From Pirellulaceae bacterium (GTDB lineage Bacteria; Planctomycetota; Planctomycetia; Pirellulales; Pirellulaceae), in NCBI GenBank assembly GCA_019636385.1, contig JAHBXT010000001.1, positions 1,054,001-1,118,000 on the forward strand: a stretch of 64,000 bases of DNA, given 5' to 3'. How positions within the stretch are numbered: the first letter of the stretch is position 1; the number at the start of each line of letters is the position of its first letter. The translations under genes and the position numbers were made by a program. Positions 9,242 through 18,092 of this stretch are shown here, one piece after another. Under the pieces are notes generated by a model, which was given only the letters and a program-made list of their open reading frames with translations, did no database searches and was not told the DNA's origin.

Positions 9242-10933
9242 ATGAGTGCAAGTGCAACCGCGCAAACTCAAAGTGCAAGCGATAATTATTTGTATAACAC
9301 CCGAGGCTTTTTGAGCTGGGCCTTAACGCTGGATCACAAGCGCATCGGGTTGATGTACTTGGTCGGCGTTATGTCTGCGTTCATGTTGGGCGGGTTTTTG
9401 GCTCTGATTTTGCGAGCCCATTTGACTTCGCCAAACATGTCGTTCTTAACCAACCAGCAGTACAACCAAGTGTTCACGCTGCACGGCGCGATCATGGTGT
9501 TCCTGTTTATCATTCCCAGCGTTCCGGCGGCTCTGGGCAACTTCTTAGTGCCCGTCATGTTGGGTGCCAAGGATGTGGCTTTTCCGCGACTAAATTTGTG
9601 CAGCTTTTACCTGTGGGTCACGGGTGCGATTTTCTTCTTGGTCGCTCTGTGCTCGACCGGATTGGACACCGGCTGGACCTTTTATACGCCCTACAGCAAC
9701 GAGTCCAAAGGGCCGGTCGTCGCAGCCACGATGGGCGTGTTTATTCTGGGATTTAGCTCGATTTTTACCGGGCTGAACTTCATTGTGACCATCAATACCA
9801 TGCGACCACCTGGAATGACCTGGTTCCGCATGCCGCTGTTTCTGTGGGCTACCTATTCGACATCGATTATCCAAGTGCTAGCGACGCCGGTGATCGGAAT
9901 TACCGTGCTGTTGCTGGCCGCCGAGCGCGTGCTGGGCATTGGCATTTTCGATCCCAAGCTGAATGGCGATCCGGTCACGTTTCAGCACTTCTTCTGGTTC
10001 TATTCACACCCGGCGGTATACATCATGATTCTGCCGGGCATGGGAATTATTTCCGAGCTGATGAGCGTGCACAGTCACAAAGGCATCTTCGGCTATCGCT
10101 TTATCGCGTATAGCTCGGTGGCCATTGCCCTATTCGGATTCTTGGTATGGGGCCATCACATGTTCACATCAGGCATGGCCTCCGTGACCACGATCATCTT
10201 CAGCGCGTTGACATTTACGGTCTCTATTCCATCGGCCATCAAGGTCTTCAACTGGCTGGCTACGATGTACAAGGGGACCGTGCAGTTAAACACGCCCATG
10301 TGCTATGCGCTGAACTTTATCTTCTTGTTCACCATTGGTGGTCTTACCGGTCTGTGGCTGGGTGCTCTGTCAACCGACCGACCGCTGCACGACACCTACT
10401 TCGTGGTAGCCCACTTTCACTATGTAATGATGGGCGGCACGATGGTCGGCTTTTTAGGTGGTGTCTTCCACTGGTGGCCCAAAATGACCGGCAAGATGTT
10501 TAACGAATTTTGGGGACGCGTCTCATGTCTGATTGTGTTCGTTGGCTTTAACATGACCTTCCTACCGCAATTTGTCATGGGCAGTCGGGGCATGCCACGC
10601 CGCTATGCCAAGTATCTGGACGAATTCCAGGCATTCCATGAATGGTCGACGTATGGTGCATTCCTGCTGGGTTGTGGTCTGTTCATCGCGCTGGGAGTGC
10701 TGATTCATTCGTTGCTACGAGGCAAGCAGGCACCTGAAAATCCATGGGGTGGTGCGACCTTAGAATGGCAGTGCTCATCGCCACCGCCGTTCTATAACTT
10801 CCATAGCGCTCCCACCGTCAACGATCCTTACAACTACAAGCCGTTGGTGTACCACGGCGAAGCAGGCTGGGAATATGTGCATCCGCAAAGCCCAACTGTT
10901 CCGCAGAGCGACACCGAGAAAGTTCACACTTAG
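9242..10933 (+). CDS. ctaD: Cytochrome c oxidase subunit I (A2-type heme-copper oxidase)
   Basis: This is the catalytic subunit carrying the low-spin heme and the heme-CuB centre. It reduces oxygen and pumps protons across the cytoplasmic membrane. Metal ligands are present: H81 (HGAIMVF), H256 ([17 protein letters not shown]), H305-H306 (WGHHMFTSG), and H391 and H393 ([11 protein letters not shown]). Helix VI reads YSHPAVY instead of the Glu-containing HPEVY form, so this is an A2-type oxidase in which Tyr-Ser replaces the Glu gate of the D-channel. The ATG at 9242 follows an AGGA (9231-9236 region) and gives 563 residues; an in-frame GTG at 9191 would add 17 non-conserved residues. The gene lies between subunits II and III. 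Confidence 0.95.
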   Translation: MSASATAQTQSASDNYLYNTRGFLSWALTLDHKRIGLMYLVGVMSAFMLGGFLALILRAHLTSPNMSFLTNQQYNQVFTLHGAIMVFLFIIPSVPAALGNFLVPVMLGAKDVAFPRLNLCSFYLWVTGAIFFLVALCSTGLDTGWTFYTPYSNESKGPVVAATMGVFILGFSSIFTGLNFIVTINTMRPPGMTWFRMPLFLWATYSTSIIQVLATPVIGITVLLLAAERVLGIGIFDPKLNGDPVTFQHFFWFYSHPAVYIMILPGMGIISELMSVHSHKGIFGYRFIAYSSVAIALFGFLVWGHHMFTSGMASVTTIIFSALTFTVSIPSAIKVFNWLATMYKGTVQLNTPMCYALNFIFLFTIGGLTGLWLGALSTDRPLHDTYFVVAHFHYVMMGGTMVGFLGGVFHWWPKMTGKMFNEFWGRVSCLIVFVGFNMTFLPQFVMGSRGMPRRYAKYLDEFQAFHEWSTYGAFLLGCGLFIALGVLIHSLLRGKQAPENPWGGATLEWQCSSPPPFYNFHSAPTVNDPYNYKPLVYHGEAGWEYVHPQSPTVPQSDTEKVHT

Positions 10934-10947
10934 AAAACGCAATTCCC

Positions 10948-12033
10948 ATGTCACACGATCATGCCGGCCAAGGACACGAACACCCTTCGTTTCTGGCTCA
11001 CCATTTTGACGATCCGGAGCAGCAGTACGATTCTGGCAAGTTGGGAATCTGGCTGTTCTTGGTAACAGAAGTCCTATTCTTCAGCGGGATGTTTTGCGCG
11101 TATGCTCTGTACCGTTCGCGCAATCCAGAGGTATTCAGCTTTGCCAGCCAATTCCTGAATACCAAACTGGGTGCTTTCAACACTGGGGTGCTGCTGTTTA
11201 GTAGCTTGACGATGGCCTGGGGGGTACGCTGTTCCCAACTGCGCCAGCGCGGTGGACTGGTGCTGTGCTTGGCGATCACGCTGTGGTGTGCTTCGATTTT
11301 CTTGGGCGTCAAAGCGGTCGAATACACTCACAAATGGGACCTGGGCTTGCTACCGGCCAGCATGTACCACTCGCAATATGCCCAGCCTCACGCAGATCAC
11401 GGATCGTGGCAGCCGATTGCCGCCGTCACGGGACAGGTTCCCATGGATTGGTTGACGACGTTGTGTGTCCTGCCCGGACTGATCACACTGGGCATAGCGG
11501 TCTGGGCAATGCGGTGTTTTCTGAAACAAGACCGGCGCTTGATCGAGATCTCCGGGTCGTTGTTGCTTACCGGCGTGGCCTTTTTTGGCGGTGTGGCCAT
11601 TGGCAAAGGATTTGAAGAGGCCGAGGCCCACGCGGCAGAACACTCGCATGCTGATGAAGCTGCGCACGTCGAACATGCTGCGCCTCAGCATGATTCGCAA
11701 GACGGCCATTCCGCAATTGCACCGATCACTACCGGTCACTTGGTGGCTACTAGTAGTTCGCCGGCCAAGACCAACCTTGGCGATGCGACCATTGAAATGG
11801 TGGATCAGAAGGGTGGAGCCGGACTGTTCTTCAGTATCTATTACTGCATGACAGGGGTTCACGCGATCCACATCATCGGCGGTATGATCGTGTTGACATG
11901 GCTGCTGGTAAGAGCCACCAAAGATGTCTTCCACGAACAGTACTTCGGTCCGGTAGATTACGTGGGCTTATACTGGCACTTGGTGGACTTGATTTGGATT
12001 TACCTGTTCCCGCTGCTGTATCTGATCCGCTAG
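10948..12033 (+). CDS. ctaE: Cytochrome c oxidase subunit III with a large internal insertion
   Basis: Subunit III stabilises subunit I and helps feed protons and oxygen to it. The N-terminal half (GIWLFLVTEVLFFSGMFCAY at ~33-52; VEYTHKW at ~124-130) and the C-terminal half (MTGVHAIHIIGG at ~301-312; YWHLVDLIWIYLFPLLY at ~342-358) are classic. Between them lie about 150 extra residues (~140-290), with two more hydrophobic segments (~168-188 and ~203-219) and a His/Ala/Glu-rich stretch (~224-255). At 361 residues it is much longer than a usual ~200-260-residue bacterial subunit III. The N-terminus (MSHDHAGQGHEH) is also His-rich. It starts 14 bp after subunit I and is followed by subunit IV. 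Confidence 0.92.
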   Translation: MSHDHAGQGHEHPSFLAHHFDDPEQQYDSGKLGIWLFLVTEVLFFSGMFCAYALYRSRNPEVFSFASQFLNTKLGAFNTGVLLFSSLTMAWGVRCSQLRQRGGLVLCLAITLWCASIFLGVKAVEYTHKWDLGLLPASMYHSQYAQPHADHGSWQPIAAVTGQVPMDWLTTLCVLPGLITLGIAVWAMRCFLKQDRRLIEISGSLLLTGVAFFGGVAIGKGFEEAEAHAAEHSHADEAAHVEHAAPQHDSQDGHSAIAPITTGHLVATSSSPAKTNLGDATIEMVDQKGGAGLFFSIYYCMTGVHAIHIIGGMIVLTWLLVRATKDVFHEQYFGPVDYVGLYWHLVDLIWIYLFPLLYLIR

Positions 12034-12075
12034 GCGAACGGCAGTTGAAGCGATCATCCTTATAACGCAACAACA

Positions 12076-12108
12076 TTACTAAGAAATCATTTTTACTAAG
12101 AAATCATT
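12076..12108 (+). repeat. Two tandem copies of TTACTAAGAAATCATT before ctaF
   Basis: TTACTAAGAAATCATT occurs at 12076-12091 and again at 12093-12108, a period of 17 bp, ending three bases before the ATG of the subunit IV gene. It replaces any recognisable Shine-Dalgarno. It may be a slippage duplication or a protein- or ribosome-related binding site. Confidence 0.7.
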
Positions 12109-12111
12109 GCG

Positions 12112-12483
12112 ATGTCAGATCACGCCTCACCTTCTCACGGCCAGCATCACGGCTTTTCGCATCCTATGCCCGTGTGGCAGCTGATCGCGGTCTTTTTGGC
12201 CCTGATTGTGCTGACGTTCCTAACTGTGTTTCAGGCAACGCTTGAACTGGGCAATATTGAACTGATTGCCTCGTTGATCATCGCTACCATCAAAGCCAGT
12301 TTGGTCATCCTGTTCTTTATGCACATGATCCACGACAAGCCACTCAATGCGATCTTGTTCATTGGATCATTCATCTTCGTGGCTCTGTTCTTAGGTTTCA
12401 CCCTCATGGATGCCGGGGCGTATAACGACGTGATTGAACAGGTCGTCGTCGCACCGGACATTCCGGCCAATCCCATGCAGTAG
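12112..12483 (+). CDS. ctaF: Cytochrome c oxidase subunit IV family protein
   Basis: This is a small membrane subunit of the caa3 oxidase (prokaryotic subunit IV/CyoD-like family), involved in assembly or stability. The 123-residue protein starts with a Ser/His-rich head and has three transmembrane helices: ~19-42 (VWQLIAVFLALIVLTFLTVF), ~49-72 (ELIASLIIATIKASLVILFF) and ~83-104. The family signature KASLVILFFMHMIHD is present at ~61-75. It is the last gene of the ACIII-caa3 operon: the next gene is convergent and no clear intrinsic terminator was found in the 100 bp between them. Confidence 0.9.
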   Translation: MSDHASPSHGQHHGFSHPMPVWQLIAVFLALIVLTFLTVFQATLELGNIELIASLIIATIKASLVILFFMHMIHDKPLNAILFIGSFIFVALFLGFTLMDAGAYNDVIEQVVVAPDIPANPMQ

Positions 12484-12582
12484 CCGCCTGCTTGGCTGCG
12501 GCGAGGCTAGCCAGATGTAGCTACGTTGGCCAGAACGTGGACCGAACTATGCTAGCCAGCACCGGCAACAGATAAGCTTCGA

Positions 12583-13713
12583 TTACTTGCCAGCCGGTGG
12601 ACATTGGGCCAAGGTCAGCAGGGCGTAGGCGGTGACTAGATTGGGATCGCCTTCCATCCAGCGCGACGTCGGATTGACCCAGCTACCATCTTTGGCCTGC
12701 AAGCTATACAGCTTGCTTCGCAACTGCGACTTCCAGTCGTGCTGGTGGCCTCGGTCGTCGGTTAGGACATCTTGTCCAACGGCAGCCAGCGCCTTAGCCA
12801 TGGTTTGATAGTAGTAGAACAGACCTTGCTGCCCCATGCCGGGATTGCTGTCCACATCATAGTTTTTGCGCAAGAACTCGGTGGCTGCGCGGACTCGAGG
12901 ATCATCGGCGGTCAGACCGGCGTAGATCATGCTCTTGAGTCCTGCGTAGGACATGGATCCATACGAGCGCAGGCCACCGTCAGGCAGCGGCTCGGCTTTG
13001 GATTCGCCGCCACCGGCCACTGTATAAAAAAAGCCACCGTCGTTCACCTTGGCTGCATGCGGCGAGTCGTTGTACTGCGATTCCAGATTTTGGCAGCGTG
13101 ACACGAAAATCAGCGCCTTCTGGATGGCTTCATCATCAGGCCCGCGTCCCAGCGACGTCAGCGATTCGATCAGAAAGCTGGTGTTACTGAGATCGGGACG
13201 CGACTGGGAATCGTATCCGCCACCACCGTAAGCCATGTTGCTGGGCTGAATTCCTTCGTCTTCATCCCACTGTATGCCGCGCACGAATTTTTCCGCTCCG
13301 GCCAGCACGGAATCCAGTCGCCCATCGCGGTTGGCCTGATGATAGGCCATGATGGCGATGCAGGTTTCGTAGTTGCGGTGTCGGGATTGCGGCGCATAAA
13401 TCCCGCCATCGGGCTGAATATTCGCATCCAGAAATTCAAAAGCCTGCTTGATCATCGGATCCTCCGGTGCCACGCCGACTGCCAATAAACCGCTAACCAC
13501 CAGCGCGGTTGGGCCAACACCGGCCTGACCAGAGAACGAACCATCGCGCGCCTGACCACGGACCCGTAGGTACTGGATGCTGCGATCGATCATTTGCCGA
13601 TATTGGCTAAGGGCCTGGTCGAACTGTACCGCAGGTGCGGCCGGCTGGGCCACCGCAGTCATCGGGCTGAGGCAGACGCCTAGCAAGGCGGCTCGGAGTG
13701 GTTTATGAAACAT
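12583..13713 (-). CDS. Secreted prenyltransferase/squalene-cyclase-fold (alpha/alpha toroid) protein
   Basis: The 376-residue protein has an N-terminal signal peptide (cleavage probably after AVAQ, ~23), then repeated helical pairs with QDGSF/GG-type turns seen in terpenoid-cyclase/prenyltransferase-like alpha-alpha barrels: ARDGSFSGQAGVGPTALVVS (~55-74), NIQPDGGIYAPQS (~110), YGGGGYDSQSRPDLSNTSF (~167-185), YGSMSYAGLKSMIYAG (~251-266) and KDGSWVNPTSRW (~344-355). Planctomycetes carry many such secreted proteins. It is probably not a real prenyltransferase or cyclase, because neither a zinc site nor a DXDD cyclase acid motif was seen. The substrate is unknown. It is convergent with the oxidase operon and stands alone. 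Confidence 0.85.
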   Translation of the reverse strand: MFHKPLRAALLGVCLSPMTAVAQPAAPAVQFDQALSQYRQMIDRSIQYLRVRGQARDGSFSGQAGVGPTALVVSGLLAVGVAPEDPMIKQAFEFLDANIQPDGGIYAPQSRHRNYETCIAIMAYHQANRDGRLDSVLAGAEKFVRGIQWDEDEGIQPSNMAYGGGGYDSQSRPDLSNTSFLIESLTSLGRGPDDEAIQKALIFVSRCQNLESQYNDSPHAAKVNDGGFFYTVAGGGESKAEPLPDGGLRSYGSMSYAGLKSMIYAGLTADDPRVRAATEFLRKNYDVDSNPGMGQQGLFYYYQTMAKALAAVGQDVLTDDRGHQHDWKSQLRSKLYSLQAKDGSWVNPTSRWMEGDPNLVTAYALLTLAQCPPAGK

Positions 13714-13885
13714 GAAGTCCTCGCTAATGTTTTGACTTCCCCGGTGAGGGCTAGCTTACAGTATGACCAGCGCCTACCGTCTGGTGGCAGTGGCTACCGG
13801 AGACATTATAGGCCGCTAGGGATGGAATCAGCTAGCTGCCGACCTGAGGCAGTTCCATTAGAATATGTGTCTTTGGGTGTTCCCC

Positions 13886-14650
13886 ATGGTCAAAACGCTT
13901 ATGATTAAGACAAAATCCAATCGCATTGGCGAGCAAGTATTGCTGGCGGCCGGGGAGCTCAGCCAAGCCTGTCAGGCCCTAGATTTTTCAGGCTGTGCGG
14001 CCTGGGTCTACAATCCGTTGCAATACGCTTGGCAGGCACACCAGCAGTACATCCTGAAGTATGCTCGACGAAGCTGCCAAGTTGTCTTTTTAGGGATGAA
14101 TCCTGGTCCCTGGGGCATGGCACAAACTGGCGTTCCGTTTGGCGAAGTTGCCGCCGTGACCCACTGGCTGAAAATCGACGCCCCCATTTCCGCACCGGAT
14201 TCGCAACATCCCAAGCGCCCGGTGCTGGGACTGAAGTGTCCTCGCAGCGAAGTATCCGGCAAACGCTTTTGGGGGCTGTTCTCACAGCGATTTGACTGTG
14301 CCGATGAATTTTTTCAACAGCACTTTGTAGCCAACTATTGCCCACTAGCGTTCATGGAACAGTCGGCACGTAATCTGACTCCGGACAAACTGCCTGCCAC
14401 TTCCCAGGTGGCGCTGCAAGCCGTCTGCGATCGCCATTTGGCTAGGCTGCTGGATGTTCTGCAACCCCAGTGGCTGATCGGAGTTGGCGCATGGGCAGAA
14501 AGCTGCGGGCGGCGAGTGATCGCGGAGTACGGACTGAGTAAGATACAGGTGGGGCGCATACTGCATCCCAGCCCAGCCTCGCCATTGTCCAGTCGCGATT
14601 GGCCTGGGACCGCAACCAAACAGTTGCAAGCACTTGGAGTTTGGAGCTAA
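13886..14650 (+). CDS. SMUG1-like (family 3) single-strand-selective uracil-DNA glycosylase
   Basis: The enzyme should remove uracil and related damaged bases from DNA and so start base-excision repair. The match to SMUG1 runs through the protein: VYNPLQYAWQAHQQY (~40-54), the catalytic-loop motif GMNPGPWGMAQTGVPFGEV (active-site Asn), HPKRPVLGLKCPRSEVSGKR, NYCPLAFM, RNLTPDKLP and the C-terminal LHPSPASP with the active-site His. SMUG1 is mainly an animal enzyme with scattered bacterial homologues. The start is uncertain: in-frame ATGs lie at 13865, 13886 and 13901, none with a good Shine-Dalgarno; 13886 gives 254 residues. The stop lies only 7 bp before the mnmA start, so the two are probably cotranscribed. 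Confidence 0.9.
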   Translation: MVKTLMIKTKSNRIGEQVLLAAGELSQACQALDFSGCAAWVYNPLQYAWQAHQQYILKYARRSCQVVFLGMNPGPWGMAQTGVPFGEVAAVTHWLKIDAPISAPDSQHPKRPVLGLKCPRSEVSGKRFWGLFSQRFDCADEFFQQHFVANYCPLAFMEQSARNLTPDKLPATSQVALQAVCDRHLARLLDVLQPQWLIGVGAWAESCGRRVIAEYGLSKIQVGRILHPSPASPLSSRDWPGTATKQLQALGVWS

Positions 14651-14657
14651 CAACAGC

Positions 14658-15776
14658 ATGTCCACTCGAGTCGTACTAGCCATGAGCGGCGGAGTAGACA
14701 GTTCGGCGGCTGCCTATCTGTTGTTGCAGCAGGGATACGACGTCGTCGGAGTGTTCATGCGTCACGGCGAGCAATCCGCGCAGGCCTGCCAGGTCGACAA
14801 CGCGCCCAATCCGTTACTTCCCATATTGCAACAGCGCATGGACCACAAGCAGGGCTGTTGCAGCGCATCGGATGCCATGGACGCACGCCGCGTGGCGGAT
14901 GCTCTGGGCATCCCGTTTTACGCGCTCGATTTGCAGGCCGAATTCTCGCGAATCGTAGATTACTTTGTTGATCAATATATCCAAGGCCGCACGCCGAACC
15001 CTTGCGTTCAGTGTAACAACTGGATCAAGTTCGGTCGGCTGTTTGACTATGCCGACAGCATCGATGCTCAGTTTGTTGCCACCGGACATTATGCGCAGCT
15101 TGGCGATTTCGACGGTGAACCCGCTTTGCTGCGCGGTGTAGACGAGAACAAGGATCAAAGTTATGTCCTGGCCGGCATTGATCGACATTACTTGCAGCGG
15201 ATGATGTTGCCCATTGGCAGCTTCCACAAGCCGGAAATCCGGCGCTTGGCTGCGGCGGCTGGACTGCGCGTCGCTGACAAACGCGATAGTCAAGAGATTT
15301 GCTTTGTAACCAGCGGTCATCATGGCCAGTTCGTTCGCGCCCGAGCCGCTGGAAATCGCAGCGGTAATTTTGTAACTACCGATGGCCGCATCGTTGGCCG
15401 CCATGAGGGCATCGAATCCTATACGATTGGGCAGCGCAAGGGACTAGGCATCGCGCTGGGTGAGCCAATGTTTGTGGTCAACATCGACTCGACTACCAAC
15501 GCTGTCATCTTGGGTCGCAAGCCGGAATTGGAGCGCACGACGCTCTCGGCCAGCGGAGCCAATTGGCTAATCGATCTCCCGCAGCAACCCTTCGATGCGC
15601 AAGTTCAAATCCGCTACAACAGCTCGTCTGTACCCGCGCGAGTTATTCCTCTGAATGCTGAACAATTCCAAGTCCAGTTCGCTCAGCCCGCTAGCGGAAT
15701 TGCCCCAGGACAGCTCTGCGTCATTTATCAAGCCAACCGTGTTCTAGGCGGTGGCTGGATTGAAAATGCGAGCTGA
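14658..15776 (+). CDS. mnmA: tRNA-specific 2-thiouridylase MnmA
   Basis: MnmA inserts sulfur at position 2 of the wobble uridine in tRNA for Lys, Glu and Gln. The 372-residue protein has the PP-loop ATP motif SGGVDSS (~10-16), the nucleophile Cys in TPNPCVQCN (C119), the GHYAQL segment (~143), DQSYVLAGI (~166), the persulfide Cys in SQEICFVTSG (C215), and YTIGQRKGLGIALGEP, which starts the C-terminal RNA-binding part. A Cys-containing insert (QGCCSASDAMDARRVADALG, ~65-84) is seen in many MnmA proteins outside enterobacteria. The ATG at 14658 is chosen over an in-frame TTG at 14634 inside the upstream gene. The pairing with the uracil-DNA glycosylase is probably only transcriptional. Confidence 0.95.
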   Translation: MSTRVVLAMSGGVDSSAAAYLLLQQGYDVVGVFMRHGEQSAQACQVDNAPNPLLPILQQRMDHKQGCCSASDAMDARRVADALGIPFYALDLQAEFSRIVDYFVDQYIQGRTPNPCVQCNNWIKFGRLFDYADSIDAQFVATGHYAQLGDFDGEPALLRGVDENKDQSYVLAGIDRHYLQRMMLPIGSFHKPEIRRLAAAAGLRVADKRDSQEICFVTSGHHGQFVRARAAGNRSGNFVTTDGRIVGRHEGIESYTIGQRKGLGIALGEPMFVVNIDSTTNAVILGRKPELERTTLSASGANWLIDLPQQPFDAQVQIRYNSSSVPARVIPLNAEQFQVQFAQPASGIAPGQLCVIYQANRVLGGGWIENAS

Positions 15777-15941
15777 GCTTCCCAGTGCTTCAATCCCGCA
15801 TGGCTTGTCCAGCGGGGTATTGGGCTCCGTGCGAATCATGCGACAGAAGGGGAAATCTATACCGGAGCAAGCAATGAACAGGGAATTCTCGTTCACGGTC
15901 ACCGGCCTTTGACGGTACCGCTCTACGGAGAAAGGTGGATA

Positions 15942-15950
15942 TGTTATGAT
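15942..15950 (+). promoter_or_regulatory. Possible extended -10 promoter element for floA
   Basis: TGTTATGAT has the TGn-TATGAT form of an extended -10 element, in the 279-bp gap between mnmA and floA, about 105 bp before the floA start. No -35 at 17-bp spacing was found; TTGACG at 15909-15914 is too far away. Confidence 0.3.
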
Positions 15951-16055
15951 ACGCGGAACGGGAATTTGGGCGATCTTGGTGGGGCGAGGCGAAATTGAAC
16001 CAACGGATCGACTACTTAGTCCGGAATTCATTCCGTTACATAGGAGTTGCACATC

Positions 16056-17036
16056 ATGTCACTGTTTGTTGGACAATCGAACCTGACCCCAGGCACGATC
16101 GCCATGTTCTTTGTGCTGGCGCTGGTTGCATTGTTTGCGCTGGCGACGATTATTTCGTTCTTGGCATTTGGCGCGATGTGGGTGCAGGCTTTCGCTGCTG
16201 GTGCGAAGGTCAGCATGCGCAGTCTGGTGGGCATGTACTTTCGACAGGTGCGAGCACCGATCATCGTCAACGCCAAGATCATGGCGGCTCAAGCGGGACT
16301 GGACATCTCGTCGCGAACCGGTATCACGACCCAGCGACTGGAAGCTCACTTTCTGGCCGGTGGCAATGTGATGAACATTATTCAAGCGATCATTGCGGCG
16401 CAACGAGCCAGCATCGACTTAGACTTTGACCGGGCCGCAGCCATCGACTTGGCTGGTCGCGATGTGCTGGATGCCGTCAAGACCAGCGTGCATCCCAAAG
16501 TAATCGACTGCCCCGACCCCAAGCGTAGCGGCAAGAACACGTTAAGCGCGATTTCCCGAGATGGCGTTGAATTGCGAGTCCGCGCCCGCGTGACGGTGCG
16601 CACCAATTTGCAACAGTTGATTGGTGGTGCGACGGAAGAGACGATCATCGCCCGTGTTGGCGAGAGCATCATTAGTTCGATTGGCTCGGCTGAATCACAC
16701 CAGCGCGTTTTGGAGAATCCGGATGTGATCTCGCGCACCGTCTTACAGCGCGGCTTGGATGCGCAGACCGCTTTTCAGATTGTGTCGATCGATATCGCAG
16801 ATATCGACGTCGGAGATAACATCGGTGCTCGATTGCGCGCCGACCAAGCTGAGGCAGACGTCCGAGTGGCACGGGCGATGGCTGAGCAACGCCGGGCCGA
16901 AGCTATCGCTACCGAACAAGAGAATCGCGCCTCAGTTGCTGAAAATCGAGCCAATCTGGTGTTGGCAGAAGCCGAGGTGCCGCGAGCCATGGCGGTGGCG
17001 TTTCAGAAGGGCAACCTAGGCACACACAGCAATTAG
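16056..17036 (+). CDS. floA: Flotillin-like membrane scaffold protein FloA
   Basis: FloA organises functional membrane microdomains. The 326-residue protein has one N-terminal hairpin-type hydrophobic region (~8-46), then a PHB/flotillin domain with segments conserved in Bacillus Flo[74 protein letters not shown] and [21 protein letters not shown] long Ala/Glu/Arg-rich coiled coil (~270-315) follows. The ATG at 16056 is placed 9 bp after TAGGAG (16041-16046), one of the better Shine-Dalgarno sites here; the TTG at 16047 is unlikely. It appears monocistronic or paired with the hydrolase 32 bp downstream. Confidence 0.94.
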   Translation: MSLFVGQSNLTPGTIAMFFVLALVALFALATIISFLAFGAMWVQAFAAGAKVSMRSLVGMYFRQVRAPIIVNAKIMAAQAGLDISSRTGITTQRLEAHFLAGGNVMNIIQAIIAAQRASIDLDFDRAAAIDLAGRDVLDAVKTSVHPKVIDCPDPKRSGKNTLSAISRDGVELRVRARVTVRTNLQQLIGGATEETIIARVGESIISSIGSAESHQRVLENPDVISRTVLQRGLDAQTAFQIVSIDIADIDVGDNIGARLRADQAEADVRVARAMAEQRRAEAIATEQENRASVAENRANLVLAEAEVPRAMAVAFQKGNLGTHSN

Positions 17037-17068
17037 CTTCCTCTCCCAGATAGTTTGTGTAGACGACT

Positions 17069-17887
17069 ATGAGCCATCTGAGGCGCAGCCAGCGAGTAAG
17101 CTTTGCGGGAGGGCTGGGATTCGAATTAGCGGGAATCGTCGATCAGCCGACTGAAGATCCGAAAGCGTTTGCTGTCTTCGCGCATTGTTTTACGTGTACG
17201 AAAGATATCAAGCTGATTGTGCGACTGAGTCGAGGATTGGCTGAACTGGGCTTTGGCGTGTTGCGTTACGATGCCACAGGACTGGGAAACAGTGCTGGCG
17301 ATTTTTCGCAGACGAATTTCTCTACCAACTGCCTGGACTTGCTGGCCGCCATCGAGCATTTGAAACACCATTTTGCGGCACCTCAATTCTTGATAGGCCA
17401 CAGTTTCGGCGGCGCAGCCTGCCTGGCGGTGGCTCAAGAAGCCTCCAGCGTTTGCGCTGTGGCTGCAATAGCTGCTCCCAGCGAGACGCCTCACTTGGCG
17501 CAGTGGTTGGAACGCAACTGCCCGGACATTATGCGCTTGGGTCGTGCCCCGGTAACAATTGGCGGAACTGAGCACATGATCGACCAACAGATGCTGGAGA
17601 ATTTTCGAGCGATCACGCTGCCCGACTTGCTACGTCGGTTGAGCAAGCCGGTGATGCTGCTGCACAGCCCTGACGATGAAACTCTGGGATACGAGCATGT
17701 CCTGCGGATTTTTCGGATGCTGACGATCCGTAGCGCGGACGATGCTCCGCCGTGTCCCACCAGTTTAATCTGCCTAGCTGGAGCTGATCATTTATTGACT
17801 CGTCAACCGGCCGACCTGGCTTTTGTCACACACACCCTGGCTGCTTGGTTTGACCGACAGTTGGTGGATATCAATCGTTCGCAGTAG
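17069..17887 (+). CDS. Alpha/beta hydrolase of the OsmC-associated type
   Basis: This is a 272-residue alpha/beta-hydrolase-fold protein. The nucleophile elbow is GHSFGG (Ser in LIGHSFGGAACLAVAQ, ~111-126), and FAHCFTCTKDIKLIVRLSRG (~37-56) is the oxyanion-hole region. The closing His is probably in AGADHLLTRQ (~241). The H-C-F-T-C-T-K-D sequence and RYDATGLGNSAGDF are typical of hydrolases often fused to an OsmC peroxiredoxin-like domain; here the OsmC half is absent, so it is the stand-alone form. Its substrate is unknown (ester or thioester). It begins 32 bp after floA on the same strand. An Asp for the triad may be in LLHSPDDETLG (~199). Confidence 0.85.
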   Translation: MSHLRRSQRVSFAGGLGFELAGIVDQPTEDPKAFAVFAHCFTCTKDIKLIVRLSRGLAELGFGVLRYDATGLGNSAGDFSQTNFSTNCLDLLAAIEHLKHHFAAPQFLIGHSFGGAACLAVAQEASSVCAVAAIAAPSETPHLAQWLERNCPDIMRLGRAPVTIGGTEHMIDQQMLENFRAITLPDLLRRLSKPVMLLHSPDDETLGYEHVLRIFRMLTIRSADDAPPCPTSLICLAGADHLLTRQPADLAFVTHTLAAWFDRQLVDINRSQ

Positions 17888-18092
17888 ATCCTGGCGAGTG
17901 ACCCCACGGACGAAATAGCTCATAGGGATTGATTGTAGCGGCCCTACGATCGCTGCAACTTCTGCTAACCGAACTGTCAAGAACTTCTTAAGCTAGCAAA
18001 CCAGTTCCGTTCGATACTAGGGCAGAGTGGTATGCCGCGCAGGGCGCTGGCGAAAACTGCGGTGGAATTATTTCGAGGCAGGAATTCCGACA

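Noticed and set aside
15909..15950. TTGACG and TATGAT as a -35/-10 pair before floA
   Set aside because: The spacing is 30 bp, too long for a sigma70 promoter. Only the extended -10 is kept, at low confidence.
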